A stretch of 64,000 nt of DNA from UKL13-3 sp044353855 (GTDB lineage: Bacteria > Bacteroidota > Bacteroidia > UKL13-3). Positions 33,331-42,556 of this stretch are shown here, in pieces. The notes under the pieces were generated by a model. It was given only the letters and a program-made list of their open reading frames with translations, was not told the DNA's origin and ran no database searches. Both the position numbers and the translations under genes were made by a program. Position 1 is the stretch's first letter. Each line of letters begins with the position of its first letter. Location of the stretch: contig JBILBF010000003.1 of the NCBI GenBank assembly GCA_044353855.1, positions 310,001-374,000 on the forward strand, written 5' to 3'.

Positions 33331-33420
33331 TTATTCAAAATCAAACAATTCTTTAACTGGAATATCTAATGCTTTGGCTATTAATTTAAGGATTGATAAG
33401 GGTTTATTGACTTCATAAAT
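33331..33420 (-). pseudogene. C-terminal remnant of an XRE-type helix-turn-helix regulator
   Basis: On the minus strand the frame ending at TAA (33331-33333) reads NKPLSILKLIAKALDIPVKELFDFE. This is the typical end of a small Cro/C1-type HTH protein, where helix 4-5 reads LxxIAKALxIPxxELF. Upstream the frame continues for only about 15 codons of unrelated hydrophobic sequence with no ATG before a stop. It looks like the leftover of a deleted or transferred regulator gene. Confidence 0.65.
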
Positions 33421-33542
33421 ATTTAACCAAAATAATACAACAAAAAAGAAAGAGTCTATTTAAAGCACTCCACACTGACTTTTATCACCTAAAAACAACC
33501 AACTAATAACCATAGCATTACCTTAATTGCCAAAGTTATGAC

Positions 33543-33550
33543 TATATTTG
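33543..33550 (+). promoter_or_regulatory. Putative typA -7 box
   Basis: TATATTTG matches TAnnTTTG, 25 bases before the typA ATG. The nearest TTG upstream is 13 bases away, which is too close for the usual -33 element. Confidence 0.45.
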
Positions 33551-33575
33551 CGCCTCAATTTTTTAATTAGGCACA

Positions 33576-35387
33576 ATGCAAAACATTCGTAACATCGCAA
33601 TTATTGCTCACGTAGATCATGGTAAAACAACCTTGGTAGACAAGATTATTCACCAAACACAACTTTTCCGTGAAAACCAACAAACAGGAGATTTAATACT
33701 TGACAACAATGACCTTGAACGCGAACGTGGAATTACCATTTTAGCCAAAAACATTTCAGTTCAATATAAAGGCACCAAAATTAATATAATTGATACTCCT
33801 GGTCACGCGGATTTTGGCGGTGAAGTAGAGCGTGTATTAAACATGGCCGATGGTGTATTGCTATTGGTTGATGCTTTTGAAGGACCTATGCCACAAACTC
33901 GTTTTGTATTGCAAAAGGCTTTGGCTTTGGGTAAAAAACCCATTGTTGTTATTAATAAAGTAGATAAACCAAACTGCCGCCCCGATGAAATACATGACCA
34001 AGTTTTTGATTTGTTTTTTAACCTAGATGCTACCGAAGAACAATTGGATTTCCATACCATTTATGGTAGTTCAAAAATGGGTTGGATGGGACCAGATTGG
34101 AAAACACCAACAGCAGATTTTACTGCATTGTTAGATGATATTATTGCTCAAATTCCACCTCCCCATGTAGAAATTGGAAACTTGCAAATGCAAATTACCT
34201 CATTAGATTATTCTTCGTTTACAGGTCGTATTGCGGTAGGTCGTATTTTACGTGGTAATATTAAAGTTGGCCAACCTGTAAGTTTAGTTAAACGTGATGG
34301 CTCTATCCAAAAATCGCGTGTAAAAGAATTGTACACGTTTGAAGGATTGGGTAAAATGAAAGTAGAAGAAGCTATGGCTGGCGATATTTGTGCGGTAATG
34401 GGCATTGAAGGATTTGAAATTGGTGATACCATTGCCGATTTTGAAAACCCTGAAGGATTAACACCTATTAGCATTGATGAACCAACCATGAACATGCTAT
34501 TTTGTATTAACAATTCGCCCTTTTTTGGTAAAGAAGGAAAATTTGTAACCTCACGCCATTTACGTGACCGTTTGTTTAAAGAGATGGAAAAGAATTTGGC
34601 TTTACGTGTAGAAGAAACAGGTGCTGCCGATTCGTATATGGTTTTTGGTCGTGGTATTTTGCACTTATCCGTGTTGATTGAAACCATGAGACGTGAAGGT
34701 TACGAAATGCAAATTGGCCAACCACAAGTAATTGTGAAAGAAATTGATGGCGTAAAATGTGAGCCAATCGAAATTTTAACGGTTGATGTACCACAAGAAG
34801 TTTCGGGGAAAGTAATTGAACTGGTTAGCCAACGCAAAGGCGATATGTTGGTAATGGAACCTAAGGGAGATTTAATCCATTTAGAGTTTGAAATTCCATC
34901 ACGTGGAATTATTGGTTTGCGTAATAATGTGTTAACAGCAACAGCTGGTGAAGCAATTATGGCGCACCGTTTTAAAGCTTTCGAACCTTGGAAAGGTGTA
35001 ATTCCTAGTCGCCTTGCTGGTGTAATGATTAGTGGTGAGCAAGGAACATCTATTGCTTATTCTATTGATAAATTGCAAGACCGTGGAAGCTTTTTTGTAG
35101 AAGCAGGTGACGAAATTTACATGGGACAAATTATTGGTGAAAACAACCGCCAAGATGACCTAGTTGTAAATATTACCAAAGAGAAAAAATTAACCAATAT
35201 GCGTGCTTCGGGTACAGATGATAAGGCACGTATGGCTCCTAAAATCAACTTCTCGTTGGAAGAATGTATGGAGTATATACAGGGTGATGAGTATGTAGAA
35301 ATTACACCAAAATCACTTCGCTTGCGTAAAATATACTTAGAAGAAAACGAACGTAAACGTAACAAAAACGCTACTGCTTCGGCATAG
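33576..35387 (+). CDS. typA: Translational GTPase TypA/BipA
   Basis: Ribosome-binding GTPase related to EF-G that helps 50S assembly at low temperature and stress adaptation. The 603 residues show G1 AHVDHGKTTL, the ERERGITI switch region, G3 DTPGHADF and G4 NKVDK in the first 200 residues. An EF-Tu domain II-like barrel, an EF-G C-like domain and the TypA-specific C-terminal domain (SGTDDKARMAPKINFSLEECMEYI) follow. Length is normal. It forms a single-gene unit with its own terminator. Confidence 0.97.
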   Translation: MQNIRNIAIIAHVDHGKTTLVDKIIHQTQLFRENQQTGDLILDNNDLERERGITILAKNISVQYKGTKINIIDTPGHADFGGEVERVLNMADGVLLLVDAFEGPMPQTRFVLQKALALGKKPIVVINKVDKPNCRPDEIHDQVFDLFFNLDATEEQLDFHTIYGSSKMGWMGPDWKTPTADFTALLDDIIAQIPPPHVEIGNLQMQITSLDYSSFTGRIAVGRILRGNIKVGQPVSLVKRDGSIQKSRVKELYTFEGLGKMKVEEAMAGDICAVMGIEGFEIGDTIADFENPEGLTPISIDEPTMNMLFCINNSPFFGKEGKFVTSRHLRDRLFKEMEKNLALRVEETGAADSYMVFGRGILHLSVLIETMRREGYEMQIGQPQVIVKEIDGVKCEPIEILTVDVPQEVSGKVIELVSQRKGDMLVMEPKGDLIHLEFEIPSRGIIGLRNNVLTATAGEAIMAHRFKAFEPWKGVIPSRLAGVMISGEQGTSIAYSIDKLQDRGSFFVEAGDEIYMGQIIGENNRQDDLVVNITKEKKLTNMRASGTDDKARMAPKINFSLEECMEYIQGDEYVEITPKSLRLRKIYLEENERKRNKNATASA

Positions 35388-35434
35388 TGTTGGCTTACTA
35401 ATATTAGGTTAATTCCTTTTATAACATAATACTT

Positions 35435-35475
35435 AAATGCCTTCTCTCGCATCAATGTGAGACGAGGCATTTTTT
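35435..35475 (+). terminator. Terminator after typA
   Basis: AAATGCCTTCTCTC pairs with GAGACGAGGCATTT with two mismatches, followed by a T tract at about 35470-35475. Confidence 0.7.
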
Positions 35476-35539
35476 GTTAGCTATAAAATATATTTTGCTT
35501 TAAACAAAAAGCTACTATCTTGCTTTAAAATAACCCTTT

Positions 35540-36166
35540 ATGAAAAATCAACTCCTATTCATATTATTCTTATTGCCTTATTTAGGTTTTTCGCAAGATT
35601 ATTTAAAACTCTTTAACGGAGATAAACTGAATTGCAAAATTATCAGTGTTTCCGATTCGATGGTGGTTTTTCAAAAAAATGGCATCACCAAAATACTACC
35701 CGAAAAAGAGGTTAAAGAATTATTTTACAATAGTAAAGTTTTCAATGAGTACCAGTGTGTCAAACAAGATTCAACAACTACCTATCTATTAAATCGAGAG
35801 GATGTACCTAAGCCCAAAAACATCTATAAACCTGATTACCTTCGAGATGGAAAAGTGCTAACCATTTCAGGAGGTGCTTTTGCTGTATTAAGTATGAGTG
35901 CAGCTGTGGGATCTAAATTATTACAACCACCCATAAAGCCTTATTATTATACGTTAGATGAATATCTGGATTATATAGTAGCCGTAGAGGAATATGAAAA
36001 TATAAAAAATATCCTGATAGGTACAGCAATCATATCAGGAGGACTATCAATTGTATGCCTTGCTGTAAGCAATTATAGTTTAATAAAATTTATTGAAACC
36101 AAAAATCAAACACTAACACTTTCACAAAAAGGATTGGGAGTAGGTTTGTGTTATACGTTTAAGTAA
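35540..36166 (+). CDS. Hypothetical exported protein with two hydrophobic segments
   Basis: A 208-residue protein with a signal peptide (MKNQLLFILFLLPYLGFSQ). A first domain (about 20-90) has the pattern DYLKLFNGDKLNCKIISVSDSMVVFQKNG, like the short beta modules common in Bacteroidota envelope proteins. Two hydrophobic stretches follow at about 112-125 and 155-175. I do not recognise a named family. It lies between typA and corA with no operon partner. An envelope location is likely; function is unknown. Confidence 0.75.
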   Translation: MKNQLLFILFLLPYLGFSQDYLKLFNGDKLNCKIISVSDSMVVFQKNGITKILPEKEVKELFYNSKVFNEYQCVKQDSTTTYLLNREDVPKPKNIYKPDYLRDGKVLTISGGAFAVLSMSAAVGSKLLQPPIKPYYYTLDEYLDYIVAVEEYENIKNILIGTAIISGGLSIVCLAVSNYSLIKFIETKNQTLTLSQKGLGVGLCYTFK

Positions 36167-36343
36167 CTAAAGCATAATCCTATTTCTTCTTGTAAGGTTT
36201 AAAAAAGAAAATCCCAGGACTCCTCCCAGGATTTCTTCTTGACTTAAAAGTCAATACCCACACTTATAAAAATTACTCAAATACAAATACATTTAAGGAT
36301 TACGTAAAGTTTTAACAGATATACAATTTTACAATTAGCCGCT

Positions 36344-36351
36344 TATATTTG
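36344..36351 (+). promoter_or_regulatory. Putative corA -7 box adjoining the start codon
   Basis: TATATTTG ends only 4 bases before the corA ATG at 36356. If used, transcription would start at or beside the ATG, giving a leaderless mRNA. Confidence 0.5.
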
Positions 36352-36355
36352 GGTT

Positions 36356-37252
36356 ATGACAAATCCTTTCAAATCCAAATCAGATAGCCTTTTTGAGTGG
36401 GTAGATGTTGAAAATCCATCCAATGAAGAATTGTTAGCCATTGGGGAAAAATACAATATCCATCCTGCAGCCATCCAAGATTGCATGCAACCCGAGCACT
36501 TGCCAAAATATGAATTGATAGATGATATACACTTTATTATTTGCCGTTACTTAGATGAACGAGCTGATAAAAATGCGGATTCTATACATAGTTTAACTAC
36601 TAAACTAGCCATTTTTTTTCATAAAGATTTTCTCATAACCATTCACCGAACACCCTTTAATGCGTTAACCGAAGTAGTAGAAAAATATAAAAACCAACAG
36701 CAAACACAAACGGTAGTTAGTAAGTTGATCAAAATTTGTTTGATGACTTACGAATCCCCAATTGATAAACTAGACCATGAAATTGATTTTTACGAATCCC
36801 GTATTTTCTTAAAAAAACGTATTCCCGATTTGTTAAAAAGTTTATACCGAATTAAACGGCAGGTATATGTGTTGAGAAAACTCACCAATCTTAGCAAAGA
36901 AATTATTGAAAAAATTACCGAAAATGCAACTAAAAAAAGTCCTTTTATGCAGGATTTAAAAGATTATTACACCAAATTAGATACTCAAATTGAAGCCGCC
37001 TACGATAGTATTTCATCTTTAATGAATATGTATATCTCCCTATCATCACAACGAACAAATGAAGTGATGCGAACACTTACTGTTTTTACTGCATTTTTTT
37101 TACCCCTCACTTTTATAGTGGGTGTATATGGAATGAATTTTAAATACATGCCCGAATTAGACAAGCATTGGGGATATCCTGGAGTGATTGGATTAATGTT
37201 GGTGATGACAATTGGCGTAGCTGCTTGGTTTAAACGAAAAGGGTGGTTATAG
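36356..37252 (+). CDS. corA: CorA family magnesium/cobalt transporter
   Basis: Pentameric inner-membrane channel for Mg2+ and related divalent ions. The 298 residues comprise a large cytoplasmic N-terminal domain (about 1-235) and two C-terminal transmembrane helices. The signature pore motif YGMN is at G259-N261, followed by FKYMPELDKHWGYPG and a basic C-terminus (WFKRKGWL). The family usually has 300-320 residues, so this is full length. It is preceded by a TAnnTTTG box four bases from the ATG. Confidence 0.95.
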   Translation: MTNPFKSKSDSLFEWVDVENPSNEELLAIGEKYNIHPAAIQDCMQPEHLPKYELIDDIHFIICRYLDERADKNADSIHSLTTKLAIFFHKDFLITIHRTPFNALTEVVEKYKNQQQTQTVVSKLIKICLMTYESPIDKLDHEIDFYESRIFLKKRIPDLLKSLYRIKRQVYVLRKLTNLSKEIIEKITENATKKSPFMQDLKDYYTKLDTQIEAAYDSISSLMNMYISLSSQRTNEVMRTLTVFTAFFLPLTFIVGVYGMNFKYMPELDKHWGYPGVIGLMLVMTIGVAAWFKRKGWL

Positions 37253-37401
37253 CTTAAACTTTAAAAAAAAATCATTGAAACTTGAAAACGATGATAGTGA
37301 CATTAATCAAGTGTCATAAAAATAAAGAGCATTTGTAAATATAAGCGATATCAGTATTATTGCATACCTCGTATTTAGCAACCATCAATAAGAAAAAGCA
37401 T

Positions 37402-38541
37402 ATGAATTTTGAGTTATCAGAAGAGCATTTAAATGTGCAACAAGCAGCCCGCGATTTTGCTCAAACAGAATTATTACCTGGTGTAATAGAACGTGATGAG
37501 CACCAAAAATTTCCTGCCGAACAAATTAAAAAATTAGGCGAACTTGGATTTTTGGGCATGATGGTAGATCCAAAATATGGAGGATCGGGAATGGATACCA
37601 TTTCGTATGTATTGGCCATGGAAGAACTTTCCAAAGTTGATGCTTCAGCTTCAGTTGTAGTTTCAGTAAACAACTCACTTGTATGCTGGGGACTCGAAAC
37701 GTATGGTAATGAAGAACAAAAACAAAAATATTTAGTACCAATGGCAAGCGGCCAATGTCATGGAGCTTTTTTATTATCAGAACCCGAAGCAGGAAGTGAT
37801 GCTACATCACAAAAAACGACTGCAATGGATATGGGCGACCATTATATATTAAATGGTACCAAAAACTGGATTACCAATGGCAATTCGGGAACATACTATT
37901 TGGTAATTGCCCAAACAGATGTTGAGAAAAAACACAAAGGTATCAATGCTTTTATTGTAGAAAAAAGTTGGGCTGGAGTGACCATTGGCAAAAAAGAAGA
38001 TAAGATGGGGATACGTGGAAGCGATACACATTCTATTATGTTTCAGGATGTGAAAGTGCCCAAAGAAAATAGAATTGGTGACGATGGTTTTGGATTCACC
38101 TTTGCCATGAAAGTACTGGCAGGTGGCCGAATAGGTATAGCAGCACAAGCATTAGGTATTGCCAGTGGCGCTTATGAGTTAGCCTTAAAATATTCGAAAG
38201 AACGCAAAGCATTTGGCAAAGAAATTATGCACCACCAAGCGATACAATTTAAGTTGGCAGATATGGCTACTCAAATTGAAGCAGCACGTTTGCTTTGCTT
38301 AAAAGCTGCAGCCATCAAAGATGCGCATGGCGATTATGTAATGGCAAGTGCTATGGCAAAAGTGTACGCATCAGAAACGGCTATGTGGGTTACTACCGAA
38401 GCAGTTCAAATTCATGGAGGGTATGGTTATGTAAAAGAATACCATGTAGAACGGATGATGCGTGATGCAAAAATTACGCAGATTTATGAAGGAACCTCAG
38501 AAGTACAACGTATTGTTATTTCGCGCGAAGTACTTAAATAA
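37402..38541 (+). CDS. Acyl-CoA dehydrogenase
   Basis: FAD-dependent dehydrogenase of fatty-acid or branched-chain acyl-CoA breakdown. From the ATG at 37402 it has 379 residues, beginning MNFELSEEHLNVQQAARDFA, the usual family start. Conserved stretches include LLSEPEAGSDA, NGTKNWITNG and MGIRGSDTHSIMFQDVKVP. The C-terminal QIYEGTSEVQRIVISREVL carries the likely catalytic Glu of the short/medium-chain type. The longer frame from 37360 adds 14 non-conserved residues. No etf or thiolase genes adjoin it, so chain length is unknown. Confidence 0.94.
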   Translation: MNFELSEEHLNVQQAARDFAQTELLPGVIERDEHQKFPAEQIKKLGELGFLGMMVDPKYGGSGMDTISYVLAMEELSKVDASASVVVSVNNSLVCWGLETYGNEEQKQKYLVPMASGQCHGAFLLSEPEAGSDATSQKTTAMDMGDHYILNGTKNWITNGNSGTYYLVIAQTDVEKKHKGINAFIVEKSWAGVTIGKKEDKMGIRGSDTHSIMFQDVKVPKENRIGDDGFGFTFAMKVLAGGRIGIAAQALGIASGAYELALKYSKERKAFGKEIMHHQAIQFKLADMATQIEAARLLCLKAAAIKDAHGDYVMASAMAKVYASETAMWVTTEAVQIHGGYGYVKEYHVERMMRDAKITQIYEGTSEVQRIVISREVLK

Positions 38542-38562
38542 TATATTAGACTTATAAATAAT

Positions 38563-38590
38563 AAAAGGCTGCCTTCGGGTGGCCTTTTTT
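38563..38590 (+). terminator. Terminator with a UUCG loop after acyl-CoA dehydrogenase
   Basis: AAAGGCTGCC (38564-38573) pairs with GGTGGCCTTT (38578-38587), including two G-T wobbles, around a TTCG tetraloop. A T tract follows. Confidence 0.82.
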
Positions 38591-38654
38591 TGTTTGATTC
38601 TTTCTCGTCAAAATCCTCCAAACAGAATATCTTGCAAACACTTACAAAAGTGTT

Positions 38655-39722
38655 ATGCCCATTCAAAAAATACCGATTCAACAATTTTTAAAACTTGGTA
38701 AAACCATACCGATATTGGATGTGCGCAGCCCAAGCGAATATGCATACGCCCATATACCAGCAGCAAACTCCTTCCCGATTTTTGATGATGCACAACGCAA
38801 AGAAATTGGAACAACTTACAAACAAGTAAGCAGAGAAGATGCTATTAAAATTGGCTTAACCTATTTTGGACCCAAATTGCATTTGTTTATTGAACAAGCA
38901 GAAACACTCTCCAAAAAATATTCGTCTGATAAAAAATTATTAGTGCATTGTTGGCGAGGAGGCATGCGCAGTGGTGCGATGGCATGGCTGCTTAGTTTTT
39001 ATGGTTTTGATGTGTATTTATTGGAAGGTGGTTACAAAGTATACAGGCAGTGGGTATTACAACAATTGGATTTACCCTTTCAGTTTAATGTATTGGGAGG
39101 ATTTACCGGAAGTGGCAAAACAGAAGTATTACACCAACTGCAAAAACAAGGAAAACAAGTAATTGATTTGGAAGGAATAGCCAGTCATAAAGGTTCGGCA
39201 TTTGGGAGCATGGGAATGGGCACACAACCCTCACAAGAATTTTTCGAGAATATATTGGTTGATAAATTAACGTCATTTTACACAATAAATGATGATGGAA
39301 TAGTAGAACAACCGCTACCCATTTGGATAGAAAATGAAAGCCGTAGAATTGGTTTGCTCAATTTAACTGAAGTGTTTTATTTGCGCTTGCAACAAGGAAA
39401 ATTGTATACACTTGATATTCCCTTTGAAGCACGTTTGGCATTTATCGTCAAACACTATGGAAGTTTTGAAAAAGAAAAATTGGTAAATGCTATTATTCGT
39501 ATTCAAAAAAGATTGGGAGGTTTGGATACTAAAACGGCTATTAACCATTTGCTTGAAAATAATGTATCAGATTGTTTTCGCATTTTGTTAAGCTATTACG
39601 ATAAACAATATATTCAATCAATGGAAAAAGTAAACAGAAAGGCAACCGTAATTTCTGCCAATACAGTTGATGAAAGCAATACTGCAATACTCCTACTAAA
39701 CGCTCTAAATAACGCACAATGA
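38655..39722 (+). CDS. mnmH: tRNA 2-selenouridine synthase
   Basis: Replaces sulfur with selenium in 2-thiouridine at the wobble position of some tRNAs, using selenophosphate (MnmH/SelU/YbbB). The rhodanese domain (about 1-130) has the catalytic cysteine in VHCWRGGMRSGAMAWLL. A P-loop domain follows, with GGFTGSGKTEVL and LEGIASHKGSAFG. Length (355) is normal. Its stop overlaps the selD start by 4 bases (39719-39722), so both steps of tRNA selenation are co-translated. Confidence 0.95.
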   Translation: MPIQKIPIQQFLKLGKTIPILDVRSPSEYAYAHIPAANSFPIFDDAQRKEIGTTYKQVSREDAIKIGLTYFGPKLHLFIEQAETLSKKYSSDKKLLVHCWRGGMRSGAMAWLLSFYGFDVYLLEGGYKVYRQWVLQQLDLPFQFNVLGGFTGSGKTEVLHQLQKQGKQVIDLEGIASHKGSAFGSMGMGTQPSQEFFENILVDKLTSFYTINDDGIVEQPLPIWIENESRRIGLLNLTEVFYLRLQQGKLYTLDIPFEARLAFIVKHYGSFEKEKLVNAIIRIQKRLGGLDTKTAINHLLENNVSDCFRILLSYYDKQYIQSMEKVNRKATVISANTVDESNTAILLLNALNNAQ

Positions 39723-40765
39723 CAGACACCATAAAACTTACACAATATGCAAAAGGTGCAGGCTGTGGTTGTAAAATTACCCCTGCAGTATTAGAACAAA
39801 TATTGGCTTCGAGCAAAAATTCTCAATCTAGTAAAAACTTACTTATTGGAAACAGTAGCAATGATGATGCTGCTGTATATGATTTGCAAAACGGACAAGC
39901 ACTGATTGTAACTGCCGATTTTTTTATGCCGATTGTTGATGATGCCTTTACCTTTGGACAAGTAGCAGCAGCAAATGCCATAAGTGATGTATATGCTATG
40001 GGCGGAAAACCCATTACTGCCATTGCTATTTTAGGATGGCCTATTGATAAAATACCAGCAGAGGTTGCCGCTCAAGTAATGGAAGGCGCAAAATCCATAT
40101 GTGCGCAAGCAGGCATTATTATTTCGGGCGGACATACCATTGATTCGGCCGAACCTTTTTTTGGTTTATCCGTAAACGGCATGGCTCCTATAGAACATAT
40201 TAAAGCCAATAATACAGCTAATGAAGGTGATATTTTAGTGCTGACCAAATCTATTGGTGTGGGCATTTTAGCTACTGCACAAAAACGTGGTTTGCTTAAA
40301 CCCGAAGACGAAAAAATAATGATTGAACAACTCACCAAGCTTAATTCTTTTGGTGAACTATTGGGAAAAGAAAAAGGCGTAACAGCTATGACTGATATTA
40401 CGGGATTTGGTTTGCTTGGGCATTTAATCGAAATGTGTGAAGGATCAAACTTAACAGCACAACTTAATTATGCCGCTATACCTAAATTGGATGCAGCCAT
40501 AACCTATGCCAAACAATTTATACTTCCTGATGCCACATACCGCAATTGGAATGCATACAGCGAAAAAGTATCCATTGATGCAAGTATTGATGCAACAGAA
40601 GCTTTTGCCTTGCTACCCGACCCACAAACAAATGGAGGGTTGATGATTGCCGTAAAATCGGATGAGCTGAACAATATATATACGTTAGCTAAACAAAACA
40701 ATATTACCCTATTTGAGATTGGAGTATTTACTTCTAAATCTGAAAAATTAATAACTATTAATTAA
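39719..40765 (+). CDS. selD: Selenide, water dikinase (selenophosphate synthase)
   Basis: Makes selenophosphate from selenide and ATP, the selenium donor for the neighbouring mnmH product. The N-terminal active-site loop is AKGAGCGCK, with the cysteines and lysine expected for a non-Sec SelD. Later motifs include NDDAAVYDL, TADFFMPIVDDAFTFGQVAAANAISDVYAMGG and ISGGHTIDSAEPFFGL. It has 348 residues. It overlaps mnmH by 4 bases and is followed by a bidirectional terminator. No selA or selB is in the window. Confidence 0.96.
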   Translation: MTDTIKLTQYAKGAGCGCKITPAVLEQILASSKNSQSSKNLLIGNSSNDDAAVYDLQNGQALIVTADFFMPIVDDAFTFGQVAAANAISDVYAMGGKPITAIAILGWPIDKIPAEVAAQVMEGAKSICAQAGIIISGGHTIDSAEPFFGLSVNGMAPIEHIKANNTANEGDILVLTKSIGVGILATAQKRGLLKPEDEKIMIEQLTKLNSFGELLGKEKGVTAMTDITGFGLLGHLIEMCEGSNLTAQLNYAAIPKLDAAITYAKQFILPDATYRNWNAYSEKVSIDASIDATEAFALLPDPQTNGGLMIAVKSDELNNIYTLAKQNNITLFEIGVFTSKSEKLITIN

Positions 40766-40779
40766 ATAAAAATTATCAT

Positions 40780-40815
40780 AAAAAACCCCGAAACAATTAA
40801 ATGCTTCGGGGTTTC
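40780..40815. terminator. Bidirectional terminator between selD and rplY
   Basis: AAACCCCGAA (40783-40792) pairs with TTCGGGGTTT (40805-40814) around a 12-base loop. A and T tracts flank it. Confidence 0.82.
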
Positions 40816-40837
40816 TATTTGATAAAAAACAACTAAC

Positions 40838-41431
40838 TTATTTCTTTTTATCTCCAGCAGCTGCAGCTTTTGCTTCTTCTTGTGAAGCACGGGTTGTTTT
40901 AACCAATACAACTGGATTGTTAGGAGCATCTAATAAGATCATGTTTTCAACTTTAATTTCACCTACTTTAATGGCTTTACCAATTTCTAAGTTATCGATG
41001 TTTACTTCGATAAAATCAGGTAAAAACTTAGGCAATGAGCGTACATTTAATTTGTTAGACTTAACAGTAAGCTTACCACCGGCACGAACACCAACAGAGT
41101 TACCTACTAATTTTACAGGCACACCAATTACAACTTCTTTATTCTCATCAATTTCTTGAAAATCGGCATGAAGAATAGAATCGTTTACAGGGTGAAACTG
41201 CATGTCTTTCAAAATAGCACGGTATTCAGTACCATCAATATCCAACTTTACTTTATATGTGTTTGGTGTGTACACCAATTGTTTAAAGTCTTGTGAATAC
41301 ATGGAAAAATTTACAGTCGCATTTCCGCCACTATACAATACACACGGCACTTTACCCTCGTTTCGAAGTGATTTGGTAGATGACTTACCTACTCCGTCCC
41401 GCAAATAACCAAACATGGCAATTGATTTCAT
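40838..41431 (-). CDS. rplY: 50S ribosomal protein L25/general stress protein Ctc
   Basis: 5S rRNA-binding ribosomal protein of the two-domain L25/Ctc (TL5) type. The first domain (about 5-95) binds 5S rRNA: GKSSTKSLRNEGKVPCVLYSGG, FHPVNDSILHADFQEI. The second, beta-rich domain (about 100-185) has the motifs VPVKLVGNSVGVRAGGKL and LPKFLPDFIEVNIDNLEIG. A short charged tail (EEAKAAAAGDKKK) ends it. At 197 residues it matches Bacteroidota L25. It follows prs on the same strand; the usual next gene, pth, is absent. Confidence 0.96.
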   Translation of the reverse strand: MKSIAMFGYLRDGVGKSSTKSLRNEGKVPCVLYSGGNATVNFSMYSQDFKQLVYTPNTYKVKLDIDGTEYRAILKDMQFHPVNDSILHADFQEIDENKEVVIGVPVKLVGNSVGVRAGGKLTVKSNKLNVRSLPKFLPDFIEVNIDNLEIGKAIKVGEIKVENMILLDAPNNPVVLVKTTRASQEEAKAAAAGDKKK

Positions 41432-41518
41432 TTTATTTTATTTATTTGTTTTGCCTCACTCAGATGTATCCGCTCACCTTCGCGCTGCTTTATAATTTTG
41501 TTTATGCGGATAATATTT

Positions 41519-42469
41519 TTATTTGGGAGAAGAGTTAAACAGCAAACTGATTGACTCAAACTCCGTAACGTTTCTGATTGCTTTTGCAAACAAATCGGCA
41601 ACGCTTAATACTTTTATTTTACTGCTTTCACGCTTTAATGGTATGGTATCACATACTACCAGTTCATCAATTACCGATGCTTCCAAGGTTTCATATGCTT
41701 TACCCGATAATACTGGATGCGTACACATAGCACGTACACTCAATGCTCCTTTATCTTTTAGCATTTGAGCCGATTTGGCCAATGTATTTCCGGTATCAAT
41801 AATATCATCAATTAAAATCACATCTTTTCCTACTACATCCCCAATTAACGTCATCGATGCAATTTCATTAGCACGCTTACGCTCTTTATCACAAATAACC
41901 ATATCCAGATTTAAAGCGCGGGCAAATGTACGGGTTCTATTCGAACTTCCCATATCTGGAGAGGCTAAAATCAAGTTAGATTCATTTAACTCACGAATCC
42001 AGGGAATAAAAATCACTGAAGAATCTAAGTGATCAACCGGTACTTCAAAAAACCCTTGAATTTGTGGGGCGTGTAAATCCATTGTCATCACACGGCTAAC
42101 ACCTACCGCTTTCAACAAATCGGCAGCTACTTTGGAGCCAATTGAAACACGAGGTCTATCTTTTCTATCTTGCCTAGCCATACCAAAGTATGGAATAACA
42201 GCAGTAATATAATGAGCAGAGGCACGTTTAGCAGCATCTATCATCAACAATAATTCAAGTAAATTATCTGCATTTGGAAATGTAGACTGAATAAAAAACA
42301 CATCAGAACCACGAACAGACTCGTTTATACTAGGTTGAATTTCGCCATCAGCAAATTGTGAAACCGTAATATCACCTAATGGTTTTCCATATGCGGCAGC
42401 AATTTTTTCTGCTACAAATAGCGAATTACGACCTGAAAATAGTTTTACTTCATTTCGTGGTGATGTCAT
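41519..42469 (-). CDS. prs: Ribose-phosphate pyrophosphokinase
   Basis: Makes PRPP from ribose 5-phosphate and ATP for nucleotide, histidine and tryptophan synthesis. The 316 residues have FSGRNSLFVAEKIAAAYG, then FADGEIQPSINESVRGSDVFFIQST and the catalytic DRKDRPRVSIGSKVAADLL. The PRPP-binding loop is VGKDVILIDDIIDTGNTL. It lies downstream of tRNA-Gln and upstream of rplY, a common order in this phylum. Confidence 0.97.
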   Translation of the reverse strand: MTSPRNEVKLFSGRNSLFVAEKIAAAYGKPLGDITVSQFADGEIQPSINESVRGSDVFFIQSTFPNADNLLELLLMIDAAKRASAHYITAVIPYFGMARQDRKDRPRVSIGSKVAADLLKAVGVSRVMTMDLHAPQIQGFFEVPVDHLDSSVIFIPWIRELNESNLILASPDMGSSNRTRTFARALNLDMVICDKERKRANEIASMTLIGDVVGKDVILIDDIIDTGNTLAKSAQMLKDKGALSVRAMCTHPVLSGKAYETLEASVIDELVVCDTIPLKRESSKIKVLSVADLFAKAIRNVTEFESISLLFNSSPK

Positions 42470-42506
42470 GGCACTTTAGTTTTTTTTACAATTGGACCGA
42501 TATACT

Positions 42507-42542
42507 AAAAAAAATGTCGGATTTTGATTAAAAAACCCGACA
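42507..42542 (-). terminator. Terminator of tRNA-Gln
   Basis: TGTCGGATTTT (42515-42525) pairs with AAAACCCGACA (42532-42542) with one mismatch. On the minus strand a run of eight T (42507-42514) follows. It separates the tRNA from prs. Confidence 0.75.
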
Positions 42543-42556
42543 CTTTACCTTCTCTG

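Noticed and set aside
34208..34687. 159-codon open frame opposite typA
   Set aside because: It lies entirely within typA, whose motifs are unmistakable; the antisense frame has no recognisable domain.
36205..36236. Possible hairpin with CCCAGGACTCCTCCCAGG before corA
   Set aside because: Outer arms pair over only four bases and the rest mismatches; not enough for a terminator call.
37345..37372. TATTATTG as a -7 box for the acyl-CoA dehydrogenase gene
   Set aside because: It deviates from TAnnTTTG at a core T and has no matching TTG upstream.
41466..41510. TATCCGC/GCGGATA inverted words between prs and rplY
   Set aside because: Only 7 bp with a long loop and no T tract; too weak to call a terminator or attenuator.
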